64,000 nucleotides of DNA from Hemicentrotus pulcherrimus (lineage: Eukaryota; Echinodermata; Echinoidea; Camarodonta; Strongylocentrotidae): assembly GCA_003118195.1 (NCBI GenBank), contig BEXV01000136.1, positions 36,108-100,107 of the forward strand, in the 5' to 3' direction. Made by a program: the position numbers and the translations under genes. Positions within the stretch are counted from its first letter, which is position 1. Each line of letters opens with the position of its first letter. This document shows, in pieces, positions 51,301 to 64,000 of this stretch. The notes under the pieces were generated by a model. It was not told the DNA's origin. It ran no database searches and saw only the letters and a program-made list of their open reading frames with translations.

Positions 51301-53464
51301 TTATCTCCACTTCTCCAATCTTTCTACCTTGTTATTCAGATCGAATATCTCAAAAATTTAAGAATAAACTCCAGACAATCGTTGAAAAATAACATATTAT
51401 ATACAAAAAATGGAATTTGCAAAGATTGATATTGCAAGCTCCCTTTGTGAGGGAATCTGTATAAAGCAAATATTGAACAAGATGATGAAATGTAAATGTT
51501 TATTGCTCTCCATGACCTTGCTTGGGTATTTCTCATTATCGTTTCGAAAATGGGTTGAATATTTAACTTTTTTTGGTTGAAATTCACAATAATATTTGAT
51601 CAATGACCAAATTGAAATTGTTGAATTGCTGGCATCTGTGAAAATTAGCAATATAACTTTCTCATATGTTCCTTTTGGCTGTCTGATATTTATTTTTCTC
51701 CAGGTATAAGTGATAGTGTGTTCCTTGCTGGCGATGATATTTATCCAATTTCTAGTCTTTGTTTCAACTGTAAACAGTTATTTTTTTGTCACCTGCTTTA
51801 GTCTTGTCAACTCCTTCAATGATCTTATTCATTTGACACCTCCCAGGATGTATCTCATTACCATGTATGTGAAAGTCTGCCACAGTAGCACTCAAGTCCT
51901 CGCTAGCACATACAAAATGTAGTTCAATAGTGCATCTACCAATTTCCTGCACAACATAAATCGATATAATGTTAAGGGAATCCAATAGCGCTATGTGACT
52001 ATGTCAGGCAATGTTTATGTGAAATGTAACACTTATTGGTTTTGGAAACAAACCTAGTCAGTGATCATGGTCTACCTACATGTACATGAACATTGAGAAA
52101 TAGTTTTTAAAACAATATATTAATAATAATATATTCATTTAGCCTCCATGTATGTATTTAAAGCCCTTGTGCACAATAACGCACACCAACCTTGGCAGAT
52201 CCTTCGCTCCTTCATATCTGATAACTTTATGAATAAATCAAAGGAAATTCTGCTTCATTTCTACATTGAACTCATGTCATTGACCCTCCCACAAAAACAC
52301 CCACAGTATCAAACGCTCTCTCGGTGACCCAATAAATCGTCCTATTCAACAATATATCCCTCTTTCAAAGGACTTCGTTTATTCCCTCAATACAATCACT
52401 TCCAGAATTTTCATTAGAAACTCAAGGCAGTTCCTCGTGGTGCAATGTACTCTTATGACGTTCCAAAGTCTTTTGTGAGCACGCCGCCGGATGAGTCCTT
52501 AGAATTTTACGTCCGGTTAACTAATTCATCAATCTTTTCATAAACCTTATTCAAACATCATTCTTTTTATCACAGGCTCCGATATCCCATGGTGTTACAG
52601 TGTCTCTATAGAGCACATGGTATAGCAATGGGAGAGGGCAGGGGAACAAAGACAAATGCAGAATAATGACAAATTCTGACTGAAGTTTACGCAATACGCA
52701 GGCCCTATTATATGGAAAAGGTACATGTAGTAGACTAAATCTGACTAATTCACAATCATACTACACTCATTTTGATTCTACAACAGTATGATACCAAGTA
52801 GGACATCTTTGAAGCAACTATTCAAAATTCAGAGGGATACGATTCAAGTGTGCATTAATAGTCCGTGTCTATAAGTTGTTGAGAAATGTGTGATACTTAG
52901 ACAAAAACAGGACATGGAAAAACAAGCACTATTAAAATAGGAATATAATAGGATACAAAACACGAATGATGATACAAATGAAATCCCCTACTATTATTTC
53001 ATTTTATGTGTCTTAACCATCTTCTTTTCCCATCTTAAAATCAAACTTGGATTAAAGTCAAATAAATACTGAACTATAAAGAAGGATATACAGATTAGTA
53101 CAAACTCAGAATTCCTCTTTTATTTGCGCAGATTCCCTCAAATTTCATATCCATCTTTCTCATCATTTCATTTCATCATGTTTATTTTTATTTTTTTTGG
53201 TAAACAGACAATTGCTCCTGCTACATTCACTTTATTTTGCTAAAGATACAGGGTTATGGCTATGGTTGCAAATCAGTTTCAGTTTAAAAAGAAGGTTGAG
53301 TTCTGGGAAGAAGTGAAATATAATTTGTGAGCGTTATCATTCTTATTATGCAAGTGTAGAAGAACATCAGATAAGACATGTTCCCTGAAAAGCATAGCTC
53401 TTTAAATGCCTTCATATTCTAAATATGTCATGTTCATCGTAAAACTTGGGGGTAGGTCTTTTAT

Positions 53465-53650
53465 GCCACGTGTTTGTGTAGTCCCATATACATCTTTCTG
53501 TGTACAGTGTTTGTAACTATACCAAGACTTGGCCAATTTCTTATCATTTTGATGATTCCAGAACTTTGCAATACACACAAATTCTTATATGCTAGATGAT
53601 CAACATTTTCTGATCGATTCCACAACGTTTCTTTCACAATTCAATCACAT
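53465..53650. repeat. Diverged dispersed repeat, copy B
   Basis: Partner of 40080-40225 (same orientation), somewhat longer through insertions. In Runx intron 1. Confidence 0.65.
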
Positions 53651-56600
53651 GACCATCCCAGTATAGCTTCCTGAGTGAGCTGCCAAAGGGATTACCTAAC
53701 CAAGTAAATGACCAGAACTCAACTTCATCTTTTTGAGGCTTCAGTAAAGTTTTCAAGTTACTGGTAGTTATTTGGTAAGTGTGGGAGTCCAGACTGACAT
53801 ACTTTCTCTCTCCCATGTACATTCCATGCCCAAGTTTTCCATCCTGAATATCACTTACACCAATGTTCACTACCCATGCCAAGTCTCACATTATAATGTG
53901 TCCATCCTTCATAATATCGGGAAACTGTCAGCCTCAATATTTGCAACCAACAGCTCAATCGTCAGCAAAAACAAAATTGTAGCGATTTAAAACCCCTCAC
54001 AGTTGCCCGATAAAATCTCTCCCAAGTTCACCATTGCTAGGTACACTGTACATGTATGCTAAAAAGATCTAAAACCATCTTGTATAACTTTTTCTGGAAT
54101 TATCAACAACTTGGTATGAAAATTCACTTTCACAGGAACACAATCACTGCCTGGTAACAGTGCTATGAAGTAAATATCTAGCAATTCTTTATTTTTTTGT
54201 TTGAGCTTCTTTTTTTTTTTTTTACCCCCATACAGAAAAATTTGACCACTATTTATTGTCACAAAACATTTGCAGTGAAACAAGGGTTGGGCAATGTTTT
54301 GTACAAAAATTATATAATTTCCATGTGTGACTGCCATGCAAGAGCTATTCACAACTCCACATTCCTCTCCTAAAGATACAATATGTGAATCTTTGATTTG
54401 CATCCATAGTAAAAATCTAAAAACTTGTAAAAGGGCACCTAAATGTTGTAAAAAATACTATTACCGTTGCTTTTCTTTCACAACATGAATTTTGTGACTA
54501 GCGATGTTTTATTTACCCCATGTGAGGTGTTCAAATTCAGGGCTTTAAGTTTCACTGTAGAAAGAAAACCACAGGATCTTTTTTATCTGAAATTTTGCAC
54601 ATACTGTACTCTCATGAACTCATCTGGTTGCTTCAGATAAGTTTTGAGGGCTTGCAAAACCCTGATAGGGGCTTTAAAAATTGAAAATAAGTATGTTTCC
54701 TTAACAGAACGATTGACTTGCACTGGTGTGAATGTGAATGTGCCCTATGTACAGTATGAGGATGGGAAACTCAGGTAGAGGGTTCACGGAGGGGTTAATG
54801 AGTGCCAACAGAGATGCAAGGATAAAATGTGAAACATGTTGATGATGAATAATGCAGACAGGGTGTTGTTTGTGTCAATGGCACATTCATAGAGGACATT
54901 CGTATAACAGATACATGTACATGGAAGCATATATTATACCTCAAAAGTATTTGGAGTTTTGAACATTAGCAAAATAGAGGCAGGACTGTGAATGGACAAT
55001 GAAACATCATTAAACATTCATTTACACAAAATGTTTGCCCATCCCTATAACTTTTGGCCCAGGAATAATATCTTTCATAAAAAAGTGAAAGAATTTATTC
55101 TTTCTACATTTCATTTATGTTTAAATACAAAGTTTTATCGATGTGGCAACCATGAGCAACTGAAATTTGAAAGCTCAATCAGACAGGTCTATCCACTTTT
55201 TCGTTTTAAATCCCTCTGTTTTTCACAAAACATCTGACCTCCTCCATTTCCTTGTAAACTTAATTACTAAAAAATATTTGTATATCCTTCCTTCATGGCA
55301 CAAACTGTTCAATTCATTTCTCAAAACTCAACCTTAATTTTTCCTTCCAAGAATCTGTATGAGCCTGTGCCATGGCCTGAAAAGGAGCCAATATTTATTT
55401 CCCCATTCCAAATGTATATTCTATTGTGTGACCTGCTATGTTCAACATTATATTCACCGATTCACATTCTTCCTTAAATTAATAGTGCAACCTTTTGGAC
55501 AATGGAAAGTCAAGGTACATGTAGATCTCTCTAATGACGATTCCAAATTGATTGACTCCAGGTCTTAAAAAGGGCAATTCCCTTTCTACTCCATCAAAAG
55601 CAAGCAATGACAAATGAAAACAAAGAGGAACAATTTACTGTCATATTAACTTTCACTTCATGAAGTGGGGACATTACATTATTATGTATAGTGATGCTTC
55701 CTTATTGTGTACCGGTACTACACATTATTCACACAGGGCCCATGTAAGTGCATGATATTCAGTGTACTATCAACACAAGGAACAATGAGTATTTTGGTCT
55801 TCAAAATCATTTATAAAATAGACCCTACATGTATATTGTTGTATGAACATTACTAAGTCCTGGTTTGCATACAGTGTATTTCTTATGATATATGATTATT
55901 TTTTTCTTCTTCTCATTACAACTTTAAACTATTTAAAGACTGATAAGACAATATGAGCCTATCCATTTGATATCACATGTACAAAACTTATCAGACTTGG
56001 TTAATCAAACTATCACTTTACAATTGTGTTTATTGATTTTTTTTCATAATCTTGGTACTTTGGCAGCTAAGCCTATACTGGGATGCTATGGTAGGTGATG
56101 CAATAACTGCAATGAGTGCCATGAAGTGCAGAAATGATGTGTGGGCAAAGCATTTGTTAATTTACAGTAAACTATGCGAAGTTTTAATTCTGTTCACTAA
56201 GATACAAAAAAAATATACTTTTATAACTTTGGATTTGTCATTTCTAAATACAATAAAAGTTCTTCAGTTTATTTGCAAATAATACATTGTGACGTTTGAT
56301 ACAAGTTCTTTTTACCAAGATGAGAGAACACTGTTCATGTCAAACAAAGGCTTTTTAAAAGTTAATATTTATAGAAAAAAATGTAATCACTCTGAATTAT
56401 TAATCTACATGTACATGTTCATGTTCATTGTATATGAATATCCTTTGAAATTGTTTATATTCAATTTAATCTCATTAAACATTGAAATTCTGATGTATTT
56501 TTTCTATTGTGTTCATTGTGATTTGGTCCATAGTATGATACAACTTATTAAAGCATAATTTCTAGGCCTCAATTCTACATGATTCAATAGGTTATAACAC

Positions 56601-57608
56601 AAATATCTCCAACTCTTCACATATGAATAAACATCATTTACATCAATGATAGACAAATATGAAGAAAAATATGAAATGAATGAAATATATTGACCTAACC
56701 AAATTCCTTGAATATATCTTTAATCTGAAACTTGAAAGCATACTATTACTGAGTAACCATGAGGAATATTAAAATACAAACAAATCACATCATTATCACC
56801 CCATATTCACAGGTCATCCATGATATTTGGTTCTTTGTCATGAAAATAATCCACAATCTTATATGGTTGATAAGAGAATCATGAATAAATCATATTGATC
56901 GGCGGTTCAGACGGATCACCCACAGTCTGCAACGCCGGAACTCCAGGCGGTAGCATTGCAACAGAACACGGAGGTACCCATGAAATTAACCCGATCGAAT
57001 GTCTTTCCTTTTCTTCATCATCAGATTGATTTCTTGGGAAAAGAAGTCCCTCTAATAACTTCCTAAGGTGTTATCTACTCAAAAACACAGTTTTAAGAGA
57101 TCTTATAACTTGTCATCATTTAGAAAATTTAAGGAAAAGTTTTAACGCGTGGGCAACAATTCCGAGTAAATTTGGGGACCCTTAATGCAGGGCAAGCGCG
57201 GTATACAAAATGCTGCATACGCATTGCTCACTGGCGACCCACGCATGCTACAAATCAAAGACCATTCATTGAATTAACTTTGTTGATCAAACAGTTACGC
57301 ATACACACGTAATTATTTCCGGTGATTCTAACTATTATTTGACTATGCCACAAAGTGAATGACAAAGTATATCAAGGTTAAACTCTGTCATTGCTACCGA
57401 AATTCATGATGAAAGAATTTTTTAAACATAAAGACAAGTGCATGAATCACGCATTGGTATGAAGCCACACAATCCTGCATACAAACGTGATCGCCAAGTT
57501 TCGGGGGGAGCCAAGAGCGAAAGCTCGCCTCGAACAGCGGCGGTCCTCTAACCATCTCGCACTACACGACGGGTGTACATATGGTCCGAATATATTAATA
57601 TCAAATTA

Positions 57609-58905
<1,297 letters not shown>

Positions 58906-60952
58906 AGCTACGTTATGACTTATGTGATTATATACTATCAATCAATTAGATTTGCCGTAAAGTTTGACGAATAGAAATAGTAGTTTTGATTGTAATATGA
59001 TGGTGCTATAACATTGATCGTCCAATTACGGGACATTTTCTTTTATTTACTTTCAAGATGGATAACTAAGTTTAATAGAGTTATTCAAGATTGTGATCAA
59101 CATTTTCAGCACAGAAATAGATCATCATTCTGGTCTCCTCAGCTCAACGAAGCGAAAATCATATCGATAGACACATATTTTTCAGAATCATATAATGGTA
59201 CTTTCGTATTATTAAATAATACGAATTGATATGAAATTCGCAATTTGAGTCATTCTCGATCATATTTTGAATGACATAGCATTCCCAATCTGCCAAAGGC
59301 ACGCAACCATGATAAAGCTGTCGTTGGGAAAATGAATGCATTGCCTAATGTTCCTTGATTATTAGCTACAACATACCATCATACCGGATCAGACTTTCAA
59401 GTGACAGAACCTATATGTGTATGGCATGTTCAAAAACCTAACACTCCCATTGGTGGGTTTATTTTTTTATTTTGAAAAAATTGAGATCGGATCCTGTTGC
59501 ATTGTACACATGACCAAACTTATAAAACGCAAGATAAAGGATATACGAGAACCTTCTCATCATCGATATTCATAAATTATAGGCAGCTGATTGAATTACC
59601 ATAGAGTTGTCTCCAACTATAGTCCTCAAAATAACTATCCCAAGGTACTAAAAAAAACAACTGAGCAAGTTAGAACTATAGACACACTCGTGATAGATTA
59701 CCTCCTTTAAACATCAACATCTCCACAAGCAAATTATTTTGGACACAGCATCATTTCTGAAATGGAGAGTATACTTATTATGAACGGTATTATCTACATT
59801 TTCGACGTCAAACCGTTTTTCGAAAAAAACAAAACAATTACAACAAATTTATAATGAGGCAAAAAATGTTCTTATTAGGCAACAATTTACAGAGATGAAG
59901 AGGAACGAAGATCATAACGCACGAACCTGACAAAGGACCCTATAAACACAAAGTTAAAACCCTGATTATACAGCAGATGGGATGAATGGATTAATACTAG
60001 GCAAATGGAGATGGGCAAACCCATTGAAAATTCTTCATATTTTTGTTCCATCGCTTATTGACATTTTAAAGATACATTCTACTTAAACATCCTGATTTGT
60101 TCTTACATTGACTCCAATATTTCTTACTTCAATGTTATTTGTTAGATGTTGTATTCAAGCAAACCCAGAGATTATACGCCGATAAATTTATAAAGAGGCG
60201 TAACGATGGTCCAACCATATGCGGGGACACTTGTATCTTCTTTCTTTCCCCCCCCCCCCCTTTTTTTTTTGTTGGGGGGGGGGTGCTAGGTGGGCCATGA
60301 TGAAAATGCTAAAGAATATGAGGATGGTGTGGTATTGTCTCCTATGCTTTTCATGTAGCCGTTCTTCTCCATTTTTTCTTTCTCTGTCTCTGTCTCTCTC
60401 TCTCTCTCTCCTTTCATTTCCCCTTCCCCCTTATGTTTGCCATTCGATCATAGCAGGGTATAATAATATCTCACAATGCCCACATGTCTCCTGTTGCTAC
60501 ACTTTTGATTGTGTAGCCAGCTAGTTCTTGGGTTACCATAAATATATCATAGAAAAGGGGGGAATTGTCACTAAGTCTTATACTGGGATTTGTTTTCGAA
60601 CAAGGCCTGTCCTAATATGCTTTGTTTTCCTTGTTCCTGTTTTTATTCTATATCCTTTGTCAATGTTATCTTTGTCCTGCATGTTTCTTTAATAAAAATA
60701 TGAAACCATGTCACGTATAGACAACTTCGTTGAGACAAGCTGATAAGGCATGCGGCGCAAGAATTATAGCCGTTAGAATTTCAAGAGTGTACTTGTTAAC
60801 AATATAAAGTGTTTCGTTTTGTTTGCATTTTATGAATTTTCCAAAATGACTGTCATAAAGGAATATGAATCATTACAAACATATTTTGGTAAATAGTGCA
60901 CACGATCAATTTCCAAATATTGCTTTACTGAAATGCGATAAGTGTCACATCA
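58906..60952. other. Upstream flank of Runx, no gene seen
   Basis: AT-rich. Contains a C13/T11/GTT/G10 homopolymer mirror at about 60248-60283 and a CT microsatellite at about 60387-60410. No exon could be supported. Confidence 0.55.
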
Positions 60953-60985
60953 CACACTAAGAAATAGGGGTACATTTGGGGTGCA

Positions 60986-61144
60986 GGGCCCTGTTGCATA
61001 AAACTTACCATTGACGGTAACTTTGCCATCAATGGCAACTACCATGGAAACAGGGCTCAACAGCCAATCAAAATCAAGGTTTCCATGGTAGTTGCCATTG
61101 ATGGCAAAGTTACTGTCAATTGTAAGTTTTGTGCAACGGGGCCC
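60986..61144. mobile_element. Nested 159-bp palindromic MITE (GGGCCC ends)
   Basis: Two arms of about 66 bp run from GGGCCCTGTTGCATAAAACT at the left to the inverse of CGTTGCACAAAACTTAC at the right. Both include ACTTTGCCATCAATGGCAAC or its inverse, separated by a ~25-bp spacer. The arms are near-identical, suggesting a fairly young insertion or a functional hairpin constraint. Confidence 0.8.
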
Positions 61145-61220
61145 ATATCGCTGCTACAATAGCAGCCACTATAGGGTGCAAGTCTGCAATACGTGGCTGC
61201 TATTGTAGATTAAGCGGTCT

Positions 61221-61307
61221 GCACCCCTAAGGGTGCTCGTTAGCACCCCTAAGGTGCTCGTTTGCACCCCTAATGGTGCTCTTTTGCACCTCTAAGGGTG
61301 CAAGTCT
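61221..61307. repeat. Four tandem 22-bp palindromic units
   Basis: Units start at 61221, 61243, 61264 and 61286 (period 22, 21, 22). Each is built on the palindrome GCACCCCTAAGGGTGC plus a TCGTT-like linker. Each unit can fold by itself, and the set lies between the arms of the outer MITE. Confidence 0.85.
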
Positions 61308-61394
61308 GCAAAATTGCACCCTATAGGTGGCTGCTATTGTAGCAGCGGTCTGCACCCTATAGGGTGCAAATATGTACCATTAATTTTTAGTGTG

Positions 61395-63235
61395 CAAGGT
61401 ACTCTTTTAAGGCAAGGGGGGTATACAAGGTGGCTCATTAATAATGAGCGAATGTTATAATCCTGATAATTCTATTTGAATGATTCTATTGAGTTTAACT
61501 ATAGAGTATCAAGGAGCTAAATTTAGTGATGGCTTTTAGAGTTTTTATATAAGCCGAAAATGAAGAAGAAAATAAAACTTGGAAAGTATTACGGTGTATT
61601 CTTCATGGACTTTTACTCTCTTTTCGAATATGTATGGATAAACGTGATAGTTGAATATGAAGGTTTATATCTTTTATTTATTTATACATGCATTCACATA
61701 CGATGATTTGTTTAAATTACAACGATATCATGATGATACTGTAAAATACTGTGCGACTGTCTTCTGACGATGATGAAGGCTGAACATTGTAGCAATCATG
61801 TATAATGGCCAAACAGATATGATACAGTTTTATTAAAGTAAAACAGACGTTTCAAGCAGGGAGAACCCACATCTCCCTGCTTCAACTGAATCTTTTTAAA
61901 ATCATGAAAATGATCCGAATTAGTGGAGGATCCGGTAGTTTATTTTCGGGGGGGGGGGTAATGTGTCTAGAATACCTAACAAGCAAAAGAAAAGTTTACA
62001 ACTTTATCCAAGGAGATAGGAATTTGTCAGGTGTTGTATTTGTGTTGCTAATATTGATAAGAGTTCTTGCCGGGTATACGCATTTACTTTACCTGGGTAG
62101 AGAGCGACCAATGTAGATTCATGTTAAAGCCTATACCTAAACACGTTCGTAGGATTTGATTCCCAGACCTCGTGATAGACAGCTTGTTCACATTAGAATG
62201 GTTGTGTCGAAAACAAGCATGCAAGCAAAACAACAACATCAACAGCATCAACAAAATGGGGGTTCACATTTTTGCTTTAGGTTCTCGGACCCCTGCCAGC
62301 CCCGGCCAGTCATTGTCAATGATATATCTATGTCAAAGTCATGCACTTTACGATACCTAAAACTTGCTAATATCCGTTAGTATTTTCAGACGACCTTCCC
62401 TGTATGACTTGTATTTGGCGTTTGGAGATGGTATTTTGGGTGCTTGCGAGTGGGTAGCGGATACATGTGACAGACTGCATGCACGTGTTATTGACTGTAC
62501 TGGCTTACGTAGGGAAATATTCACTTATCTACCTATGAACAATGATGGCAATAAAGTTGGGCAGAATTCCTTTTTAATGTCTTTTTCTAATCCATTCCGA
62601 TCCAATCCAACTTAAGAATATTTGGTATAGCAAAATTAAATGGTGTTTTCAGGACGATTTTCAGCGGTAAAATGAAGACTCTGACAGAACTTAATGATTT
62701 GTTTGTTTCGTGTACCTTTTTAAAAGGAACATAAATGTTGAAGCATGATGCAACTCATCACCAAATTACAGAATGTCCACCCCCCTCCTCCAAACAGAAA
62801 GGGGGGAGAATGTGTAGATGTAACATTAGTTTTGTAAAAAAAAAAAAACAATTTTTGGATAACCACTAGACAGAGTTCTTACTACCGTATGTGTGTCACC
62901 TGAATGTATGTAGATGATGAAGAAAGAAAGTAGGGGGAAATTACCTTTGAACACCTGAAACATAAATCACTTTGCTGAAGACTTCATTTCTAAGAACTCA
63001 AGTAACACACCATTCAGCCACATAAGATGACCTAGAAATATTATCACATGATCAAACGAAACTTTACAAGTATAGGCATAACTACCTGTAAAGAAAATAC
63101 CATGTGCAACAATTAGTGGTAGCATGCATGTGTACACGGATTGATTTAAGGGCATTAATGACAAATCCTTGTCAGGTCGGTTGCATATAATCGATAAATT
63201 TAAATGCGCAATTTTTTAAAATCAAACATTTCGAA
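61395..63235. other. Gene-free stretch between two MITEs
   Basis: Short open frames only (the largest 62364-62615, without domain signs); a G run near 61950 and an A12 run near 62837. Nothing recognised. Confidence 0.55.
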
Positions 63236-63485
63236 CAGTGGCGTAGCGTGACTCCACCCATATTGACGGGGCACTGTAACAATCGGGAGGGGCACCGGTC
63301 CTACTCAGAAAATGAAATGTGAATTCGTCTGGGCGTCTTCCCTATTTTTTTTTTTGTCATTTTACTTTTCCTTTCTTTCTTTTCTCGCCTTTTTGTCTTT
63401 CTTTTTATTTGTTTTACCACTCGACATGAGGGGATGGGGTGGGGGTGTAACAAGTCTACCCCTGTCACCCTGTTTCTACGCCATG
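63236..63485. mobile_element. hAT-like MITE with CAGTGGCGTAG end and probable 8-bp target duplication
   Basis: Left end CAGTGGCGTAGCGTGAC, right end CTACGCCATG, 250 bp, no coding capacity (T/C-rich inside with GGGGTGGGGG). Flanks ATTTCGAA (63228-63235) and ATTCCGAG (63486-63493) match at 6 of 8 positions, differing by two transitions, as expected for an aged 8-bp hAT target duplication. Confidence 0.65.
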
Positions 63486-63493
63486 ATTCCGAG

Positions 63494-64000
63494 CATGCCA
63501 AATGAGTTAATATAATTAGGACTGTTCAAATCCATGTCAATTCACTGATTACAATCTTTTAACTTTTTGACGGGAAAACGGTTATATTTTCAAAAATAGA
63601 CTGTCAATGCGAGGAATGAACCAACATGATTGGATGGTAATATTTACACCGGGGGAAAAAAATGTATTGATCGTAATGTGTAGTGATTGAAACTAAAACA
63701 CATTAAACGTATTGCGTCTGGTTAAGGAAAATCAAGTGGATATACTTCAGCTAACTTCATCTTGTTCAACAATCCAAACCTTATTTTTCACTTTAAAAAA
63801 TGACTGAATGGAGTAATTTTATGTTTGGAATTAACGTTTACTTCAGTAAATGTTATCGTTGCATGTAAATGGTAAACCAATATTTTAGTGAAATTTTGTT
63901 TTAGATTATTATTGGGTAAACAATATTCATTCATGCGTTTCCAATTGAAAATTAAGCATTGACCACAAATATTTTGGTATATAGACTAGAAATCTCTTCC
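63494..64000. other. Gene-free end of window
   Basis: AT-rich, all frames closed at short length; nothing recognised. Confidence 0.6.

Larger units (their letters stand above)
60953..61394. mobile_element. Composite foldback MITE carrying a nested MITE and palindromic tandem repeats
   Basis: Outer ends are CACACTAA (60953-60960) and TTAGTGTG (61387-61394). The first 23 bp of the two ends match at 19 positions and are flanked by CA on both sides. The right arm has the inverse of GGGTGCAG...CGCTGCTACAATAGCAGC; the left arm has the same words but split by a 159-bp palindromic element (60986-61144). The middle (61221-61307) holds four palindromic 22-bp tandem units. No coding capacity, so it must be non-autonomous. 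Confidence 0.75.

Overview
This is a eukaryotic (animal) window, AT-rich and intron-dominated, with long simple-sequence tracts, MITE/SINE-like debris and two assembly gaps. The only protein-coding gene I can support is a RUNX (Runt-domain, CBF-alpha) transcription factor on the minus strand. Its Runt domain, its C-terminal VWRPY and a protein ending only slightly longer than vertebrate RUNX proteins point to an invertebrate deuterostome. A sea urchin is my best guess, from the style of the gene and repeats, but the sequence alone does not prove it.

Layout: the gene reads from right to left. The proposed start codon is at 58070 and the stop codon ends at 14597. Four coding exons (58070-57623, 48065-47961, 31768-31583, 15465-14597) are separated by introns of about 9.6, 16.2 and 16.1 kb. 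All splice junctions are GT-AG and all three introns are in phase 1. The coding lengths 448+105+186+869 add to 1608 nt, or exactly 535 codons plus stop. The Runt domain is encoded by exons 1 and 2. Exons 3 and 4 carry the Pro/Ser/Thr/Gln-rich regulatory half ending in the Groucho-binding VWRPY. A GC-richer flank with a GC box, a perfect CRE and several Runx-type sites lies 5' of the ATG. A U-rich 3' UTR probably runs below 14597.

Regions: 1-12.1 kb is gene-free and repeat-rich, with a G-rich GGGGCAC minisatellite, two SINE-like bodies, a hAT-like MITE and a long CT tract. 12.1-58.1 kb is the RUNX transcription unit. Its introns hold several GC-rich islands, clustered transcription-factor sites and, most notably, about ten copies of a short foldback element (arm core GCCAGAAGGGCGTTAACTC) that I found only inside this gene. 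58.1-64 kb is upstream flank with a nested MITE-in-MITE at 60953-61394 and a second hAT-like MITE at 63236-63485.

The strongest candidates for something undescribed are the intragenic foldback family, the nested palindromic element at 60.95-61.39 kb, and the phased nuclear-receptor half-site array at 40.3 kb.
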